DNA of 64,000 nt from Mesobacillus maritimus (lineage in GTDB: Bacteria > Bacillota > Bacilli > Bacillales > Cytobacillaceae). Position 1 is the first letter of the stretch, and the number at the start of each line of letters is the position of its first letter. The notes under the pieces are model-generated. The model was not told where the DNA came from and did no database searches. It saw only the letters and a program-made list of their open reading frames with translations. Positions 1 through 11,277 of the stretch are shown piece by piece. The position numbers and the translations under genes were made by a program. The DNA lies in assembly GCF_023715205.1 (NCBI RefSeq), contig NZ_JAMBNR010000007.1, positions 1 to 64,000 of the forward strand. Reading direction: 5' to 3'.

Positions 1-200
1 AAGGAAGTTATACAGGAGACCGTAAAATACGGTAGCCCTAGTTTCCTATTGACTAAATTCAATTATTAACATTGTTATCAAAAAAGATAGGGTTTAAACC
101 CTTAATTTATTTTCACAGAAAAGAGCCTTTAAAAATTCGCGGTTCTATCTTTTCTAGCATTGTCATAAGATTTACTAGACTTGCTAAAAGAGGTGGAACC
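1..200. other. Spacer upstream of spoIIP
   Basis: No gene is supported here; gpr, the usual left neighbour of spoIIP, must lie outside the window. There is a small hairpin (CCGTA-AAA-TACGG, 21-33), a palindrome AGGGTTTAAACCCT (89-102) and the string AGAAAAGAGCC (117-127), which matches the right end of the dispersed intergenic element described elsewhere in this annotation. A TTG at 72 would extend spoIIP upstream but has no ribosome binding site. Confidence 0.5.
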
Positions 201-1391
201 GTGAAACGTTTAAAAGGGACAGGAATGATTGTAACAGTTCAAGGGACAAGCCTATTCAAAGTAGTACTGGCTTTTATTTTTTTTCTAATAGCTGTTTTTA
301 CTTTTAGTGGATTGATGACATCGCTCAAGCCAGAGTACCGAATTGCCTCCAATTCGATCAATCAAGCTGCTAACAACATCAATGGTGAAATTTTATATAA
401 GTTGATGGGGTGGGAAAATCACCAGTTTTTACAAACATTACCTGAACAGGCGGATTCGTTAAATCTATCGAATCTTGTTTTCAAACTTTCTACCAATATC
501 AGTTTAGATGACCCTCGAAGTTTTCTGGGCAGAGAACTACCAGGCTTTGATTTATTTGATGGGAAAATCTTGGTTGCTGGTGAAGGTACCAATTATACAA
601 ATATGCCAATGGAATCAGCTCCGCCAATTGAGGTGCTACAAAGAGAACAAGAAGCTGCTCTTCAGAATACGGAAGAACTTGAAGGGGAAGGAAAGAATAA
701 GGATACACCTGCTCCGCCAAAATCCACTGGAGATCGGAAAGTTGTTTATGTTTATTTCTCTCATAATCGTGAATCATACTTGCCTTACCTAGAAGGTGTT
801 ACAAATCCTGACTTGGCTTATCATTCGCAGGTGAACGTGACAAAAATTGGTGACCGTTTGAAGGAAACATTGGCAGACAAGGGGATCGGAACACATGTTG
901 ATAAAACCGATGTGATGGGGCAATTAAATCAAAAAGGTCTTGGTTTTGGGCATGCTTACCAAGAGTCCCGGTCTGTCGTCCAAACAGCAATGGCTGGCAA
1001 TAGGGATCTACAATATATCATTGATATTCATCGAGACGCACGCAGAAAGAAGGATACAACGGTAACAATTGATGGAAAGTCTTATGCTAAGCTCGCATTC
1101 GTAATCGGTGGAAAAAACCAAAACTATGAAAAGAACTTAAAACTCGCAAATCAAATTCATGAGCGCCTAGAAAAAGATTACAAAGGCTTAAGTCGGGGAA
1201 TAATTGAAAATAAGGGTCCAGGACAGAACGGAGTATACAATCAGGATCTATCAGGGAATGCAATATTAATTGAGTTTGGCGGTGTAGATAATACATTTGA
1301 AGAACTATACCGGTCCGCTGATGCATTAGCCGATGTATTCAGTGAAGTTTATTGGCAAGCAGAAGAAGTGAATGCGGAGCCAGCTAATTAA
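201..1391 (+). CDS. spoIIP: Stage II sporulation protein P (SpoIIP)
   Basis: A 396-aa forespore-engulfment cell-wall hydrolase. In the family SpoIIP works with SpoIID and SpoIIM in the mother cell membrane and acts as amidase/endopeptidase on septal peptidoglycan. The GTG at 201 follows AAAGAGGTGG (187-196) and gives the usual family length; the longer TTG frame from 72 lacks a ribosome binding site. A membrane anchor spans about residues 18-40. A Thr/Pro-rich linker leads into the catalytic domain with SHNRES (H188, E191), IDIHRD (H277) and IEFGG (E358), the expected zinc and catalytic residues. The segment YHTHNTES as I recall it for B. subtilis reads YFSHNRES here; the ligand His and Glu are kept. 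Expression is probably under sigma-E, but I see no clear promoter. Confidence 0.96.
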   Translation: MKRLKGTGMIVTVQGTSLFKVVLAFIFFLIAVFTFSGLMTSLKPEYRIASNSINQAANNINGEILYKLMGWENHQFLQTLPEQADSLNLSNLVFKLSTNISLDDPRSFLGRELPGFDLFDGKILVAGEGTNYTNMPMESAPPIEVLQREQEAALQNTEELEGEGKNKDTPAPPKSTGDRKVVYVYFSHNRESYLPYLEGVTNPDLAYHSQVNVTKIGDRLKETLADKGIGTHVDKTDVMGQLNQKGLGFGHAYQESRSVVQTAMAGNRDLQYIIDIHRDARRKKDTTVTIDGKSYAKLAFVIGGKNQNYEKNLKLANQIHERLEKDYKGLSRGIIENKGPGQNGVYNQDLSGNAILIEFGGVDNTFEELYRSADALADVFSEVYWQAEEVNAEPAN

Positions 1392-1414
1392 GACAGTCCA
1401 AGGTGGTTATCACG

Positions 1415-1753
1415 ATGAAGATGTTTATGCTAAAAGCTTTTTTACTAGTTTGTATGATGTTTATCTGCGTTCTTACTGGAATGCAATTAGCTAATAATGG
1501 CATACATGATATGAAGGGTTATGAAGATCCGAATTTCAATTCAGTAGTCTCCGTGAAAGAAAATGAAGAAGGGGCGGTCGAGGGGGCTTTTTTAGGAAAT
1601 GACCTATCGAGCCATGATCTTCAACAGAAAAAGGAAAAGTTAGAAAAAATGGAGGCTTTTAATCTCTTTTCCACAATGGGGAAAAAACTGGCAGATGGTT
1701 TTGAAGTTGGGGTTGAAAAATCACTAGAGTTTATAACAAACAAGGAAAGTTGA
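1415..1753 (+). CDS. yqxA: YqxA family protein (DUF3679)
   Basis: A 112-aa protein of unknown function that follows spoIIP directly, as in B. subtilis. The ATG at 1415 has CCAAGGTGG about 8 bases upstream; a GTG at 1403 would add four residues but sits inside that site. The N-terminal 20 residues are a hydrophobic segment (signal or anchor), followed by a charged region rich in Glu and Lys. The spacing from spoIIP and the terminator just after it suggest a two-gene unit with spoIIP and perhaps gpr. The family assignment rests on position and on the overall N-terminal pattern. Confidence 0.8.
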   Translation: MKMFMLKAFLLVCMMFICVLTGMQLANNGIHDMKGYEDPNFNSVVSVKENEEGAVEGAFLGNDLSSHDLQQKKEKLEKMEAFNLFSTMGKKLADGFEVGVEKSLEFITNKES

Positions 1754-1754
1754 A

Positions 1755-1784
1755 AGAAACAGGGGAAGTTCCTGTTTCTTTTTC
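1755..1784 (+). terminator. Intrinsic terminator after yqxA
   Basis: The arms AGAAACAGG and CCTGTTTCT enclose an 8-base loop and are followed by a T-rich tract. It separates the spoIIP-yqxA unit from the lepA promoter. Confidence 0.8.
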
Positions 1785-1829
1785 TTTTGGTTGTTAAAGC
1801 ACAATGTAGAAGTGTGATTTCAATAATAA

Positions 1830-1858
1830 TTGAATCTTCATCTAGCTACTGATATAAT
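1830..1858 (+). promoter_or_regulatory. Sigma-A promoter of lepA
   Basis: TTGAAT (1830-1835), a 17-bp spacer and a consensus TATAAT (1853-1858). It lies between the yqxA terminator and the lepA ribosome binding site, which places transcription start near 1865. Confidence 0.8.
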
Positions 1859-1903
1859 CAAAAAATAGTGTGTATGCGCGAGAACAGTAGGAGTGAAGCA
1901 CCA

Positions 1904-3739
1904 ATGAATAGAGAAGAAAAATTGAAAAGACAATCGAAAATCCGGAATTTTTCGATTATCGCTCATATTGACCACGGGAAATCAACTTTAGCTGACCGTA
2001 TCTTAGAGAAAACCAATGCGTTAACCGCACGTGAGATGAAGGACCAGTTACTTGACTCCATGGATTTAGAGCGTGAACGAGGAATTACCATTAAACTAAA
2101 CTCAGTCCAGCTAAAGTATAAAGCAAAAGATGGTGAGGTTTATACATTCCACCTTATTGATACTCCAGGACATGTGGACTTTACGTATGAAGTTTCACGA
2201 AGCCTTGCAGCATGTGAAGGTGCCATCCTGGTTGTCGATGCGGCTCAAGGGATTGAAGCACAAACGCTAGCAAACGTTTATTTAGCTCTCGACAATGATT
2301 TGGAAATCATGCCTGTAATTAATAAAATCGATCTACCTAGTGCTGAACCAGAGCGCGTAAGGGCGGAGATTGAAGACGTTATTGGCCTTGATGCGTCGGA
2401 TGCTGTGTTAGCATCGGCTAAAGCTGGAATTGGAATTGAAGAAATTCTTGAACAAGTTGTAGAGAAAATCCCAGCTCCCGAAGGAGATCCTGATGCTCCA
2501 TTGAAAGCCCTCATTTTTGACTCATTATATGATGCATATCGAGGGGTTGTTGCTTATATCCGTGTCGTAGATGGAACGGTTAAAGCAGGAGATAAAATCA
2601 AAATGATGGCGACAGGAAAAGAATTTGAGGTAACAGAGGTTGGAGTGTTTAATCCGAAACCGCTTGTCACTGAAGAATTATCTGTTGGGGATGTAGGTTT
2701 TTTAACTGCTGCAATTAAAAACGTGAGCGATACCCGTGTTGGGGATACAATTACAAATGCAAAAAATGGTTCGACAGAGCCTTTACCAGGTTATCGTAAG
2801 TTGAATCCGATGGTATATTGTGGACTTTATCCGATTGATACATCTAAATTCAATGACTTGCGAGAAGCATTGGAAAAACTCGAGTTAAATGATTCAGCTT
2901 TACAATATGAGCCAGAGACTTCTCAAGCATTAGGATTTGGATTCCGGTGTGGCTTCCTTGGGTTGTTGCATATGGAAATTATCCAAGAGCGGATTGAACG
3001 CGAATTTAAGATTGACCTAATTACTACAGCTCCAAGTGTTATTTACCATGTCCACATGACAGATGGCACTGAGATCAAGGTTGATAATCCGGCCAATATG
3101 CCGGATCCACAAAAAATTGATCGGATTGAGGAGCCGTATGTTAAAGCAACGATGATGGCACCAAACGACTATGTTGGTGCAATAATGGAGCTGTGCCAGG
3201 ATAAACGCGGAAACTTTATTGATATGCAATACTTGGATGAAAATAGGGTAAGCATTATTTATGAAATCCCGCTGTCGGAAATTGTATATGATTTCTTTGA
3301 TCAATTAAAATCTAGTACAAAAGGATATGCCTCCTTTGACTACGAACTAATTGGATATAAACCATCAAAACTCGTTAAAATGGATATTCTTCTTAACGGG
3401 GAAAAAGTAGATGCTCTAAGCTTTATCGTTCATAGAGATTTCGCTTATGAACGGGGTAAGATAATTGTTGAGAAGCTAAAAGAATTAATCCCAAGACAGC
3501 AATTTGAAGTTCCGGTTCAGGCTGCGATTGGGACGAAAATTGTTGCTCGTTCATCCATTAAGGCCATTCGAAAAAATGTCTTAGCCAAATGTTATGGTGG
3601 CGATATTTCACGTAAACGGAAGTTGCTAGAAAAACAAAAAGAAGGTAAAAAGCGCATGAAACAGGTTGGATCTGTAGAAGTGCCGCAAGAAGCCTTCATG
3701 GCTGTCTTAAAGATGGATGACAGTTCGAAAAAACAGTAG
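1904..3739 (+). CDS. lepA: Elongation factor 4 (LepA), ribosome back-translocating GTPase
   Basis: A 611-aa translational GTPase related to EF-G. The start is the ATG at 1904, ten bases after AGGAG (1889-1893); upstream in-frame starts near 1868 lack a site and would add residues not seen in the family. G1 is AHIDHGKST (residues 20-28), G3 is DTPGHVD (86-92) and G4 is NKID (130-133). The LepA-specific C-terminal domain is intact and ends in the typical Lys-rich tail. The product is near-identical to Bacillus LepA through the segments I can recall. It is transcribed from its own sigma-A promoter and closed by a strong terminator, so it looks monocistronic. Confidence 0.98.
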   Translation: MNREEKLKRQSKIRNFSIIAHIDHGKSTLADRILEKTNALTAREMKDQLLDSMDLERERGITIKLNSVQLKYKAKDGEVYTFHLIDTPGHVDFTYEVSRSLAACEGAILVVDAAQGIEAQTLANVYLALDNDLEIMPVINKIDLPSAEPERVRAEIEDVIGLDASDAVLASAKAGIGIEEILEQVVEKIPAPEGDPDAPLKALIFDSLYDAYRGVVAYIRVVDGTVKAGDKIKMMATGKEFEVTEVGVFNPKPLVTEELSVGDVGFLTAAIKNVSDTRVGDTITNAKNGSTEPLPGYRKLNPMVYCGLYPIDTSKFNDLREALEKLELNDSALQYEPETSQALGFGFRCGFLGLLHMEIIQERIEREFKIDLITTAPSVIYHVHMTDGTEIKVDNPANMPDPQKIDRIEEPYVKATMMAPNDYVGAIMELCQDKRGNFIDMQYLDENRVSIIYEIPLSEIVYDFFDQLKSSTKGYASFDYELIGYKPSKLVKMDILLNGEKVDALSFIVHRDFAYERGKIIVEKLKELIPRQQFEVPVQAAIGTKIVARSSIKAIRKNVLAKCYGGDISRKRKLLEKQKEGKKRMKQVGSVEVPQEAFMAVLKMDDSSKKQ

Positions 3740-3752
3740 GGGATTTCTTAAG

Positions 3753-3797
3753 GAGGTTAGACCGGTAGCAAGATTCGGCCGGCTCTAACCTCTTTTT
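3753..3797 (+). terminator. Intrinsic terminator after lepA
   Basis: GAGGTTAGACCGG (3753-3765) pairs with CCGGCTCTAACCTC (3779-3792) and is followed by TTTTTT. A GC-rich stem with a clean U-tract. Confidence 0.9.
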
Positions 3798-3801
3798 TAA
3801 A

Positions 3802-3956
3802 GGCTGTTTTCGTAAAGTTTGATGTTAAAATCCTAATACCGATTTTAACGCAGAATAAGACTAAGTTTTCAAGCCCATTCTCCAAATCTACATTAAAAAT
3901 ATAGGTAAGGCTTAATATTTTATTTCTGATAGCAACAAAGCTTTAAGAAAAGAGCC
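3802..3956 (+). repeat. Dispersed intergenic element, copy A
   Basis: The left end GGCTGTTTTCGTAAAG and the right end, whose complement reads GGCTCTTTTCTTAAAG, form imperfect terminal inverted repeats about 155 bp apart. Internally GTTAAAATC (3824-3832) pairs perfectly with GATTTTAAC (3841-3849). The block ACTAAGTTTTCAAGCCC in the middle recurs in copy B. There is no open reading frame. The element fills the gap between the lepA terminator and hemW. Confidence 0.7.
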
Positions 3957-4031
3957 TCGAAAAAAGATGTCTAGTTCAACACTTGTTTTTTCAAAAAGAG
4001 ACAAGAGAGCTTTTAGAAAGAAGTGATTAGA

Positions 4032-5177
4032 ATGTTAAAAGCTGCTTATATTCATATCCCATTTTGTCATCATATTTGTCATTATTGTGATTTCAATAAA
4101 GTGTTTATGGCTAGGCAACCTGTGGAAGACTATTTGCTCAGCTTAAAAAAAGAAATGGGAATTTCCATGAAAGAGAATCCTGTTCCCTATTTTCGATCTG
4201 TTTTCGTAGGTGGAGGGACACCAACAGCTTTAGATGAACGTCAATTGGAACTATTAGTAGAATCCATTCACGAAATATTGCCATACGATCAACAAACTGA
4301 ATATACGTTTGAAGCAAATCCGGGAGATTTGTCAAAGGAAAAGTTAAGGATTTTAAAAGCTGCTGGCGTGAACCGACTTAGTTTTGGAGTTCAGTCTTTT
4401 AATGATGACCTATTGAAGAAGATCGGCAGGTCGCATCGAGCAGAGGATGTATTCAAGTCGATTCATGAAGCGCAGGATATAGGTTTTGAAAATATTAGTG
4501 TTGATTTAATTTATAGCTTGCCAGGACAAACGATTGAGGATTTTGAGGCAACATTAAAAACAGCACTGGATTTGGAACTAGTACACTACTCAGGATACTC
4601 ACTCATTATTGAGCCGAAGACCGTTTTTTATAATCTCTTAAATAAAGGGAAACTTCGTCTACCGGGAGAGGATATTGAGGCGAGAATGTATGAAATGTTA
4701 ATGGATAAAATGGAAGCGAGAGGGTTGAAACAGTACGAAATTAGTAATTTTGCGATCCCAGGATTTGAGAGTTACCACAACCTTACTTATTGGAACAATG
4801 ATGAATATTTTGGTTTTGGTGCAGGGGCGCATAGTTATGTGAATGGCTATCGAAGATCCAATTATGGTCCGTTGAAAAAGTATATGGACCCTTTGAACGA
4901 GGGGAACCTCCCGTTAATGGACAATCATTTAACGACAAAAAGTGAGCGGATGGAAGAGGAAATGTTCCTTGGCTTGCGAAAGACAGAAGGTGTCTCAATT
5001 CCACGCTTTACCGAGAAATTCCAAGTGAATCCAGAGGTTCTTTTTGTGGAAGAGATCAAGGATTTAACCGCCAGAAAATTATTAGTAGTTGATGAAAATC
5101 ATATCAAGTTAACAAGGAATGGGCGCTTGCTTGGAAATGAGGTTTTTCAATCTTTTCTTGGGATATCAAATGATTGA
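4032..5177 (+). CDS. hemW: HemW-type radical SAM protein (heme chaperone, annotated hemN in Bacillus)
   Basis: A 381-aa radical SAM protein. The [4Fe-4S] motif is CHHICHYC (Cys 12, 16 and 19) followed by DF, with no fourth Cys. That CX3CX2C pattern is the HemW type rather than true coproporphyrinogen dehydrogenase HemN, which has an extra Cys. The segments VGGGTPT, NRLSFGVQ and EISNFA are typical. HemW proteins bind heme and pass it to hemoproteins; catalytic coproporphyrinogen oxidation is unlikely here. The ATG at 4032 matches the family N-terminus; the GTG at 4023 would add three residues. It sits immediately upstream of the hrcA heat-shock operon, but the hrcA promoter and CIRCE element lie between them. 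Confidence 0.92.
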   Translation: MLKAAYIHIPFCHHICHYCDFNKVFMARQPVEDYLLSLKKEMGISMKENPVPYFRSVFVGGGTPTALDERQLELLVESIHEILPYDQQTEYTFEANPGDLSKEKLRILKAAGVNRLSFGVQSFNDDLLKKIGRSHRAEDVFKSIHEAQDIGFENISVDLIYSLPGQTIEDFEATLKTALDLELVHYSGYSLIIEPKTVFYNLLNKGKLRLPGEDIEARMYEMLMDKMEARGLKQYEISNFAIPGFESYHNLTYWNNDEYFGFGAGAHSYVNGYRRSNYGPLKKYMDPLNEGNLPLMDNHLTTKSERMEEEMFLGLRKTEGVSIPRFTEKFQVNPEVLFVEEIKDLTARKLLVVDENHIKLTRNGRLLGNEVFQSFLGISND

Positions 5178-5202
5178 CAGCAACGCTATTTATTGATAAT
5201 TT
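5174..5202 (+). promoter_or_regulatory. Sigma-A promoter of the hrcA-dnaK operon
   Basis: A consensus TTGACA (5174-5179) overlaps the hemW stop codon. A -10-like TAATTT follows after 17 bp, or GATAAT after 15 bp. The CIRCE operator begins 11 bases further on, the arrangement expected for HrcA repression. Confidence 0.6.
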
Positions 5203-5212
5203 ATTATTAGAT

Positions 5213-5239
5213 TTAGCACTCGTTAGGTGAGAGTGCTAA
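5213..5239 (+). promoter_or_regulatory. CIRCE operator (HrcA binding site)
   Basis: TTAGCACTC, a 9-bp spacer, then GAGTGCTAA: a perfect match to the CIRCE consensus. It lies in the hrcA leader, where HrcA, kept active by GroEL, represses class I heat-shock genes. It is the only CIRCE in this window, and it should control hrcA, grpE, dnaK and part of dnaJ transcription. Confidence 0.98.
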
Positions 5240-5251
5240 CAGAGGTGATGA

Positions 5252-6286
5252 GTGTTGTTAACAGACAGGCAAGTATTGATTTTACAGGTGATTGTTGATG
5301 ACTTTATCCGCACCGCTCAACCGGTGGGATCAAGAAGCTTGTCGAAAAAAGAAGAGATTTTGTTCAGCTCGGCGACAATTCGTAATGAGATGGCCGATTT
5401 GGAAGAGCTCGGTTTTATTGAGAAAACACACACTTCATCAGGGAGGGTTCCTTCCGAGAAGGGGTATCGATACTATGTCGACCATTTATTGTTACCACAA
5501 AAGTTGAATCGGTCGGAAATCCAAACCGTTAGATCAATTTTTGCTGAACAAATTTATGAGCTAGAAAAGATCGTTCAAAAGTCAGCAAGGATTCTATCGG
5601 AATTAACGAGTTATACCTCGATTGTGTTAGGTCCAACGGTTAACGAAAATAAACTTAAGAAACTACAAATTATTCCGTTGAATCAGGATACTGCGATTGC
5701 TATTATTGTTACTGATACTGGTCATGTCGAGAATCGTACATTCCATTTTCCTGCTAGTGTTGATCCTGGGGACGTCGAAAAAATGGTGAATATCCTGAAT
5801 GAGCGTCTTTCAGGTATTCCGCTTGTGGATTTAAATACGCGTATTTACAAAGAGGTTGCCTCAATCCTAAGACAGCATATAAAAAGTTATGATGTCTTGA
5901 TGGGGTCTTTATCTGAAACGCTATCGATTCCAGCAAGTGAAAAAGTCTTTTTTGGCGGTAAAACCAATATGTTAAACCAACCAGAGTTTAATGATATTGA
6001 CAAGATTCGAAATCTCATGACGATGATTGAGCAAGAGGATGGGATTTCCCAGATTATTCGAAAAAACCCTAAGGGGATTAATGTGAAAATCGGTAGAGAA
6101 AATAATAACTCGGCAATGGATGATTGTAGTTTGATTACAGCAACCTATTCAATTGGAGACGAACAGCTAGGGACCATAGCAGTTCTTGGACCTACTCGGA
6201 TGGAATATTCGAGGGTAATTAGCCTACTTGACTTTATTAGTGCAGATTTATCAAAGGTATTAACGAATCTGTATCAAAACAAATGA
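5252..6286 (+). CDS. hrcA: Heat-inducible transcription repressor HrcA
   Basis: A 344-aa repressor of class I heat-shock genes, binding the CIRCE element just upstream and so autoregulated. The N-terminal winged helix contains PVGSR and [16 protein letters not shown], the recognition region, followed by [15 protein letters not shown]. The rest is the GAF-like dimerization part. The start is GTG at 5252 or TTG at 5255; AGAGGTGATG (5241-5250) fits both, and the TTG would give the B. subtilis-like MLT N-terminus. It is the first gene of the operon. Confidence 0.97.
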   Translation: MLLTDRQVLILQVIVDDFIRTAQPVGSRSLSKKEEILFSSATIRNEMADLEELGFIEKTHTSSGRVPSEKGYRYYVDHLLLPQKLNRSEIQTVRSIFAEQIYELEKIVQKSARILSELTSYTSIVLGPTVNENKLKKLQIIPLNQDTAIAIIVTDTGHVENRTFHFPASVDPGDVEKMVNILNERLSGIPLVDLNTRIYKEVASILRQHIKSYDVLMGSLSETLSIPASEKVFFGGKTNMLNQPEFNDIDKIRNLMTMIEQEDGISQIIRKNPKGINVKIGRENNNSAMDDCSLITATYSIGDEQLGTIAVLGPTRMEYSRVISLLDFISADLSKVLTNLYQNK

Positions 6287-6298
6287 GCATGGAAATAT

Positions 6299-6341
6299 TG
6301 TTAAGGGTGGAACTGCATCCGTTCAGGGTCATCCCTTAACA
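6299..6341 (+). other. Hairpin between hrcA and grpE (possible mRNA processing site)
   Basis: TGTTAAGGG and CCCTTAACA form a 9-bp outer stem, with a partial inner stem CTG/CAG. No U-tract follows, so it is not a standard terminator. In B. subtilis the dnaK operon transcript is described as being cut between hrcA and grpE, leaving unstable hrcA and stable downstream mRNA; this structure sits at that place. A second GC-rich hairpin precedes the grpE ribosome binding site. Confidence 0.5.
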
Positions 6342-6449
6342 TGTTAAAAAGTGTTCAAAAAATAGAAGAACTGGCCCTAATCTGACCAGTACTAGAGCGA
6401 AGCCTTTGGCCTTTGCTTTAGATTTCCTTTAAGGGAGGTGAGTTTGAAC

Positions 6450-7046
6450 ATGGAAGAGAAAAACAACATCGCACCAGAAATGGATCAGTCCGAAGAAACT
6501 CAGCAAGAGGAAGTTGTTGAAGTAGTTTTTGCTGAAGAACAAACGGACGAAACGAATCAAGGTTCCTCTTCAGAAGAGTCACTAGAAGAAGCGAACTTAG
6601 CTAAAATAACTGAATTAGAAGCGAAGCTTGAGGAAACGGAGAATCGTTATTTACGACTTCAAGCTGATTTTGATAATTTCCGTCGCCGTTCAAGATTAGA
6701 CCTTGAAGCAAGTGCAAAGTACCGAGCTCAAAGTCTAGTAACAGAATTATTACCGGCGCTTGATAATTTTGAAAGAGCAATGCAAATGGAAGTAGATAAT
6801 GAACAAGCCAAATCCCTTCAAAAAGGAATGGAAATGGTTTATCAGGGTTTGCTAACTGCTCTTAAAAATGAAGGTGTTGAGCAAATTGAAGCAGTAGGTC
6901 AAGAATTTGATCCACATCGACACCAAGCGGTGATGCAAGACAATGACGAAAACTATGGTTCGAACATTGTTGTAGCAGAATTGCAAAAAGGATACATCTT
7001 GAAGGACCGTGTAATCCGTCCGTCAATGGTAAAAGTAAATCAATAG
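6450..7046 (+). CDS. grpE: Nucleotide exchange factor GrpE
   Basis: A 198-aa cochaperone that releases ADP from DnaK. The first 50 residues are highly acidic and disordered-looking. A long coiled coil follows (about residues 55-90), then the beta-domain with [14 protein letters not shown] and the closing [11 protein letters not shown]. The ATG at 6450 has AAGGGAGGTG ten bases upstream; the GTG inside that site (6438) would add MSLN and is unlikely. Second gene of the CIRCE-controlled operon, 33 bp before dnaK. Confidence 0.97.
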   Translation: MEEKNNIAPEMDQSEETQQEEVVEVVFAEEQTDETNQGSSSEESLEEANLAKITELEAKLEETENRYLRLQADFDNFRRRSRLDLEASAKYRAQSLVTELLPALDNFERAMQMEVDNEQAKSLQKGMEMVYQGLLTALKNEGVEQIEAVGQEFDPHRHQAVMQDNDENYGSNIVVAELQKGYILKDRVIRPSMVKVNQ

Positions 7047-7073
7047 TTTGTATACATATTAGTGGGGAGGTAA

Positions 7074-8903
<1,830 letters not shown>

Positions 8904-8915
8904 GCATTAGCAATC

Positions 8916-8954
8916 AAAAAGTCAAAGTCAGGTCCTTCTTGGCTTTGACTTTTT
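8916..8954 (+). terminator. Hairpin/terminator between dnaK and dnaJ
   Basis: AAAAAGTCAAAG pairs with CTTTGACTTTTT around a 15-base loop. The stem is A/T-rich at the base, so read-through into dnaJ is likely. It would lower dnaJ and downstream expression relative to dnaK. Confidence 0.75.
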
Positions 8955-8999
8955 ATTCGTTTTGATGATGGTTTAGTTTAAAGTGTGGATGGATATATA

Positions 9000-9029
9000 T
9001 TGCACTCTTTGAGCTGTGAATGGTAAAAT
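9000..9029 (+). promoter_or_regulatory. Possible promoter of dnaJ
   Basis: TTGCAC (9000-9005), an 18-bp spacer and TAAAAT (9024-9029), placed after the dnaK hairpin and 36 bp before the dnaJ start. The -35 and spacer are imperfect. An internal promoter in this position would supply dnaJ-prmA-rsmE-mtaB without heat shock. Confidence 0.45.
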
Positions 9030-9065
9030 TACCTTTATGTGAAAAGAATCGGGAGTGTTCTAAAA

Positions 9066-10190
9066 ATGAGTAAACGTGATTATTATGAGGTTCTTGGTGT
9101 CAGTAAAGAGGCATCTAAAGATGAGATAAAGAAAGCGTATCGTAAGCTCTCAAAAAAATATCATCCAGATATTAATAAAGAGCCTGATGCTGATGAAAAA
9201 TTTAAAGAAGTAAAAGAAGCTTATGAAACATTAAGTGATGATCAGAAACGTGCTCACTATGATCAATTTGGCCATACTGATCCAAACCAAGGTTTTGGTG
9301 GTGGTGACTTCGGTGGTGGCTTCGGAGGCTTCGAAGATATCTTTAATAGTTTCTTCGGTGGCGGTGGCGGTAGAAGACGTGACCCGAATGCCCCTAGACA
9401 AGGTGCAGACCTACAATACACAATGACTCTTTCATTTGAGGAAGCGGTCTTTGGAAAAGAAACCGATATTGAAATACCACGTGAAGAGACTTGTGACACC
9501 TGTAAGGGATCTGGTGCGAAACCAGGTACAAAGGTTGATACTTGTGGACACTGTCATGGTACGGGCGAATTAAACATTACCCAAAATACACCATTTGGTA
9601 GGATTGTAAACCGTCGGGTTTGTTCATACTGTAATGGAACAGGGAAAGAAATTAAAGAAAAATGCCGTACATGTTCTGGTGCTGGAAAAGTGAAGAAACG
9701 TAATAAAATCAATGTGAAAATTCCTGCAGGTGTTGATGATGGTCAACAGCTACGCGTTGCCGGTAAAGGGGAGCCAGGTATCAATGGCGGCCCAGCAGGA
9801 GATTTATATATTGTCTTCCATGTTCGTTCCCATGAGTTCTTTGAGCGTGATGGCGATGACATTTATTGTGAAATGCCAATTACGTTTGTTCAGTCAGCAC
9901 TAGGCGATGAAATTGAAGTGCCAACTGTTCATGGTCGTGTGAAGTTGAAAATTCCTGCTGGTACACAAACAGGAACTCGTTTTAGATTAAAAGGCAAGGG
10001 TGTTCCAAATGTCAGAGGGTATGGTCAAGGTGACCAACATATTATCGTAAAAGTTGTAACGCCTACGAAATTAACGGAGAAACAAAAGCAGTTATTACGG
10101 GAGTTTGCCGAAATCAGTGGTCAAGAGCCATTGGGAGAACATGAAGAAAGCTTTTTTTCAAAAGTAAAAAGAGCCTTTAAGGGTGAATAA
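9066..10190 (+). CDS. dnaJ: Chaperone protein DnaJ (Hsp40)
   Basis: A 374-aa type I Hsp40 that stimulates the DnaK ATPase. The J domain has HPD at residues 33-35. A Gly/Phe-rich region follows at about 72-112. The zinc domain has four repeats: [24 protein letters not shown] and CRTCSGAG. Then come the beta-barrel substrate-binding domains and dimerization tail. The ATG at 9066 has GGGAGTG upstream; a GTG at 9039 would extend it without a site. Length matches the family. Confidence 0.98.
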   Translation: MSKRDYYEVLGVSKEASKDEIKKAYRKLSKKYHPDINKEPDADEKFKEVKEAYETLSDDQKRAHYDQFGHTDPNQGFGGGDFGGGFGGFEDIFNSFFGGGGGRRRDPNAPRQGADLQYTMTLSFEEAVFGKETDIEIPREETCDTCKGSGAKPGTKVDTCGHCHGTGELNITQNTPFGRIVNRRVCSYCNGTGKEIKEKCRTCSGAGKVKKRNKINVKIPAGVDDGQQLRVAGKGEPGINGGPAGDLYIVFHVRSHEFFERDGDDIYCEMPITFVQSALGDEIEVPTVHGRVKLKIPAGTQTGTRFRLKGKGVPNVRGYGQGDQHIIVKVVTPTKLTEKQKQLLREFAEISGQEPLGEHEESFFSKVKRAFKGE

Positions 10191-10208
10191 TGAAGGAGCG
10201 GTTTTTTT

Positions 10209-11144
10209 ATGAAATGGTCTGAAATTGGGATTTTAACAACGAATGAAGCGGTTGAACCAATCTCAAATATTTTACATGAAGCAGGGGCTAGTGGAGTTGT
10301 AATTGAAGACCCGTTAGACCTAATAAAAGAGAGAGAAGACCAGTTCGGAGAAATCTACCAGCTTAATCCTGAAGATTACCCTAAAGAAGGAGTTATTATA
10401 AAAGCCTATCTTCCCGTTAATAGCCATTTAGCTGAGACAGTAGAAGAAATCAAACTAGCCATTAATAATCTGGTTCAATATAATATCGATATAGGTAAAA
10501 ACAAAGTGTCTCTCAGTGAGGTCCGTGAGGAAGAATGGGCTACAGCTTGGAAGCAATATTATCATCCAGTGAAAATTTCTGAGAAATTTACGATTGTCCC
10601 GACATGGGAAGACTATACACCTGCAAACCGTGATGAATTAATTATTGAACTAGATCCGGGAATGGCGTTTGGGACAGGGACTCACCCCACAACCGTTTTA
10701 TGTATCCAAGCGTTAGAGCGTACCGTGCAAGAAGCCGACCGGGTAGTGGATGTTGGGACAGGTTCAGGAGTCCTCAGTGTTGCTGCTGCGAAATTAGGTG
10801 CGAGTACAATTGAGGCCCTTGATCTCGATGAAGTAGCGGTAAGGGTCGCAAAGGAAAATATTGAGCTTAATAAGGTTCAGGATAAGGTTCAAGTTCGTCA
10901 AAACAATTTGCTAAATGGTGTGAATGGGCAAGCGGATTTAATTGTTGCAAACATTTTAGCTGAAGTCATCCTTCGCTTTGTAGATGATGCAAGCCGACTT
11001 GTAAAACAGGGTGGATATTTTATTACCTCGGGCATCATCAAACAAAAGGAAGAGATTGTGAAAGATGCGATTGTCAATGCCGGTTTTTCCATAGAAGAAG
11101 TCATGACGATGGAAGATTGGGTTGCTATTATTGCGAAAAAGTAA
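10209..11144 (+). CDS. prmA: Ribosomal protein L11 methyltransferase PrmA
   Basis: A 311-aa class I SAM-dependent methyltransferase that modifies L11. The N-terminal half is the substrate-recognition part; [12 protein letters not shown] precedes motif [21 protein letters not shown], and [10 protein letters not shown] is the NxxA-type catalytic loop. It is 18 bp after dnaJ with GAAGGAG upstream of the ATG. It belongs to the heat-shock operon tail as in B. subtilis (yqeT). Confidence 0.97.
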   Translation: MKWSEIGILTTNEAVEPISNILHEAGASGVVIEDPLDLIKEREDQFGEIYQLNPEDYPKEGVIIKAYLPVNSHLAETVEEIKLAINNLVQYNIDIGKNKVSLSEVREEEWATAWKQYYHPVKISEKFTIVPTWEDYTPANRDELIIELDPGMAFGTGTHPTTVLCIQALERTVQEADRVVDVGTGSGVLSVAAAKLGASTIEALDLDEVAVRVAKENIELNKVQDKVQVRQNNLLNGVNGQADLIVANILAEVILRFVDDASRLVKQGGYFITSGIIKQKEEIVKDAIVNAGFSIEEVMTMEDWVAIIAKK

Positions 11145-11153
11145 CAAATGAGG

Positions 11154-11182
11154 AAAGGGGGCTCTCTTAATCCCCTTTTTTT
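11154..11182 (+). terminator. Intrinsic terminator after prmA
   Basis: AAAGGGG and CCCCTTTTTTT with an 11-base loop. A short GC stem with seven Ts. rsmE may depend on read-through or on its own promoter, which I could not place. Confidence 0.7.
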
Positions 11183-11277
11183 CTGTTGTTAAAATAGAAA
11201 TGAATCTTTAATCTGAATAGCTATTAAGATTTTATAGGTAAAATTGAATAATTCTAATCGCAAGGGAAGGTGCGTTG

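Noticed and set aside
9263-9499. Minus-strand Pro-rich frame opposite dnaJ
   Set aside because: Reverse reading of the dnaJ Gly/Phe-rich region.
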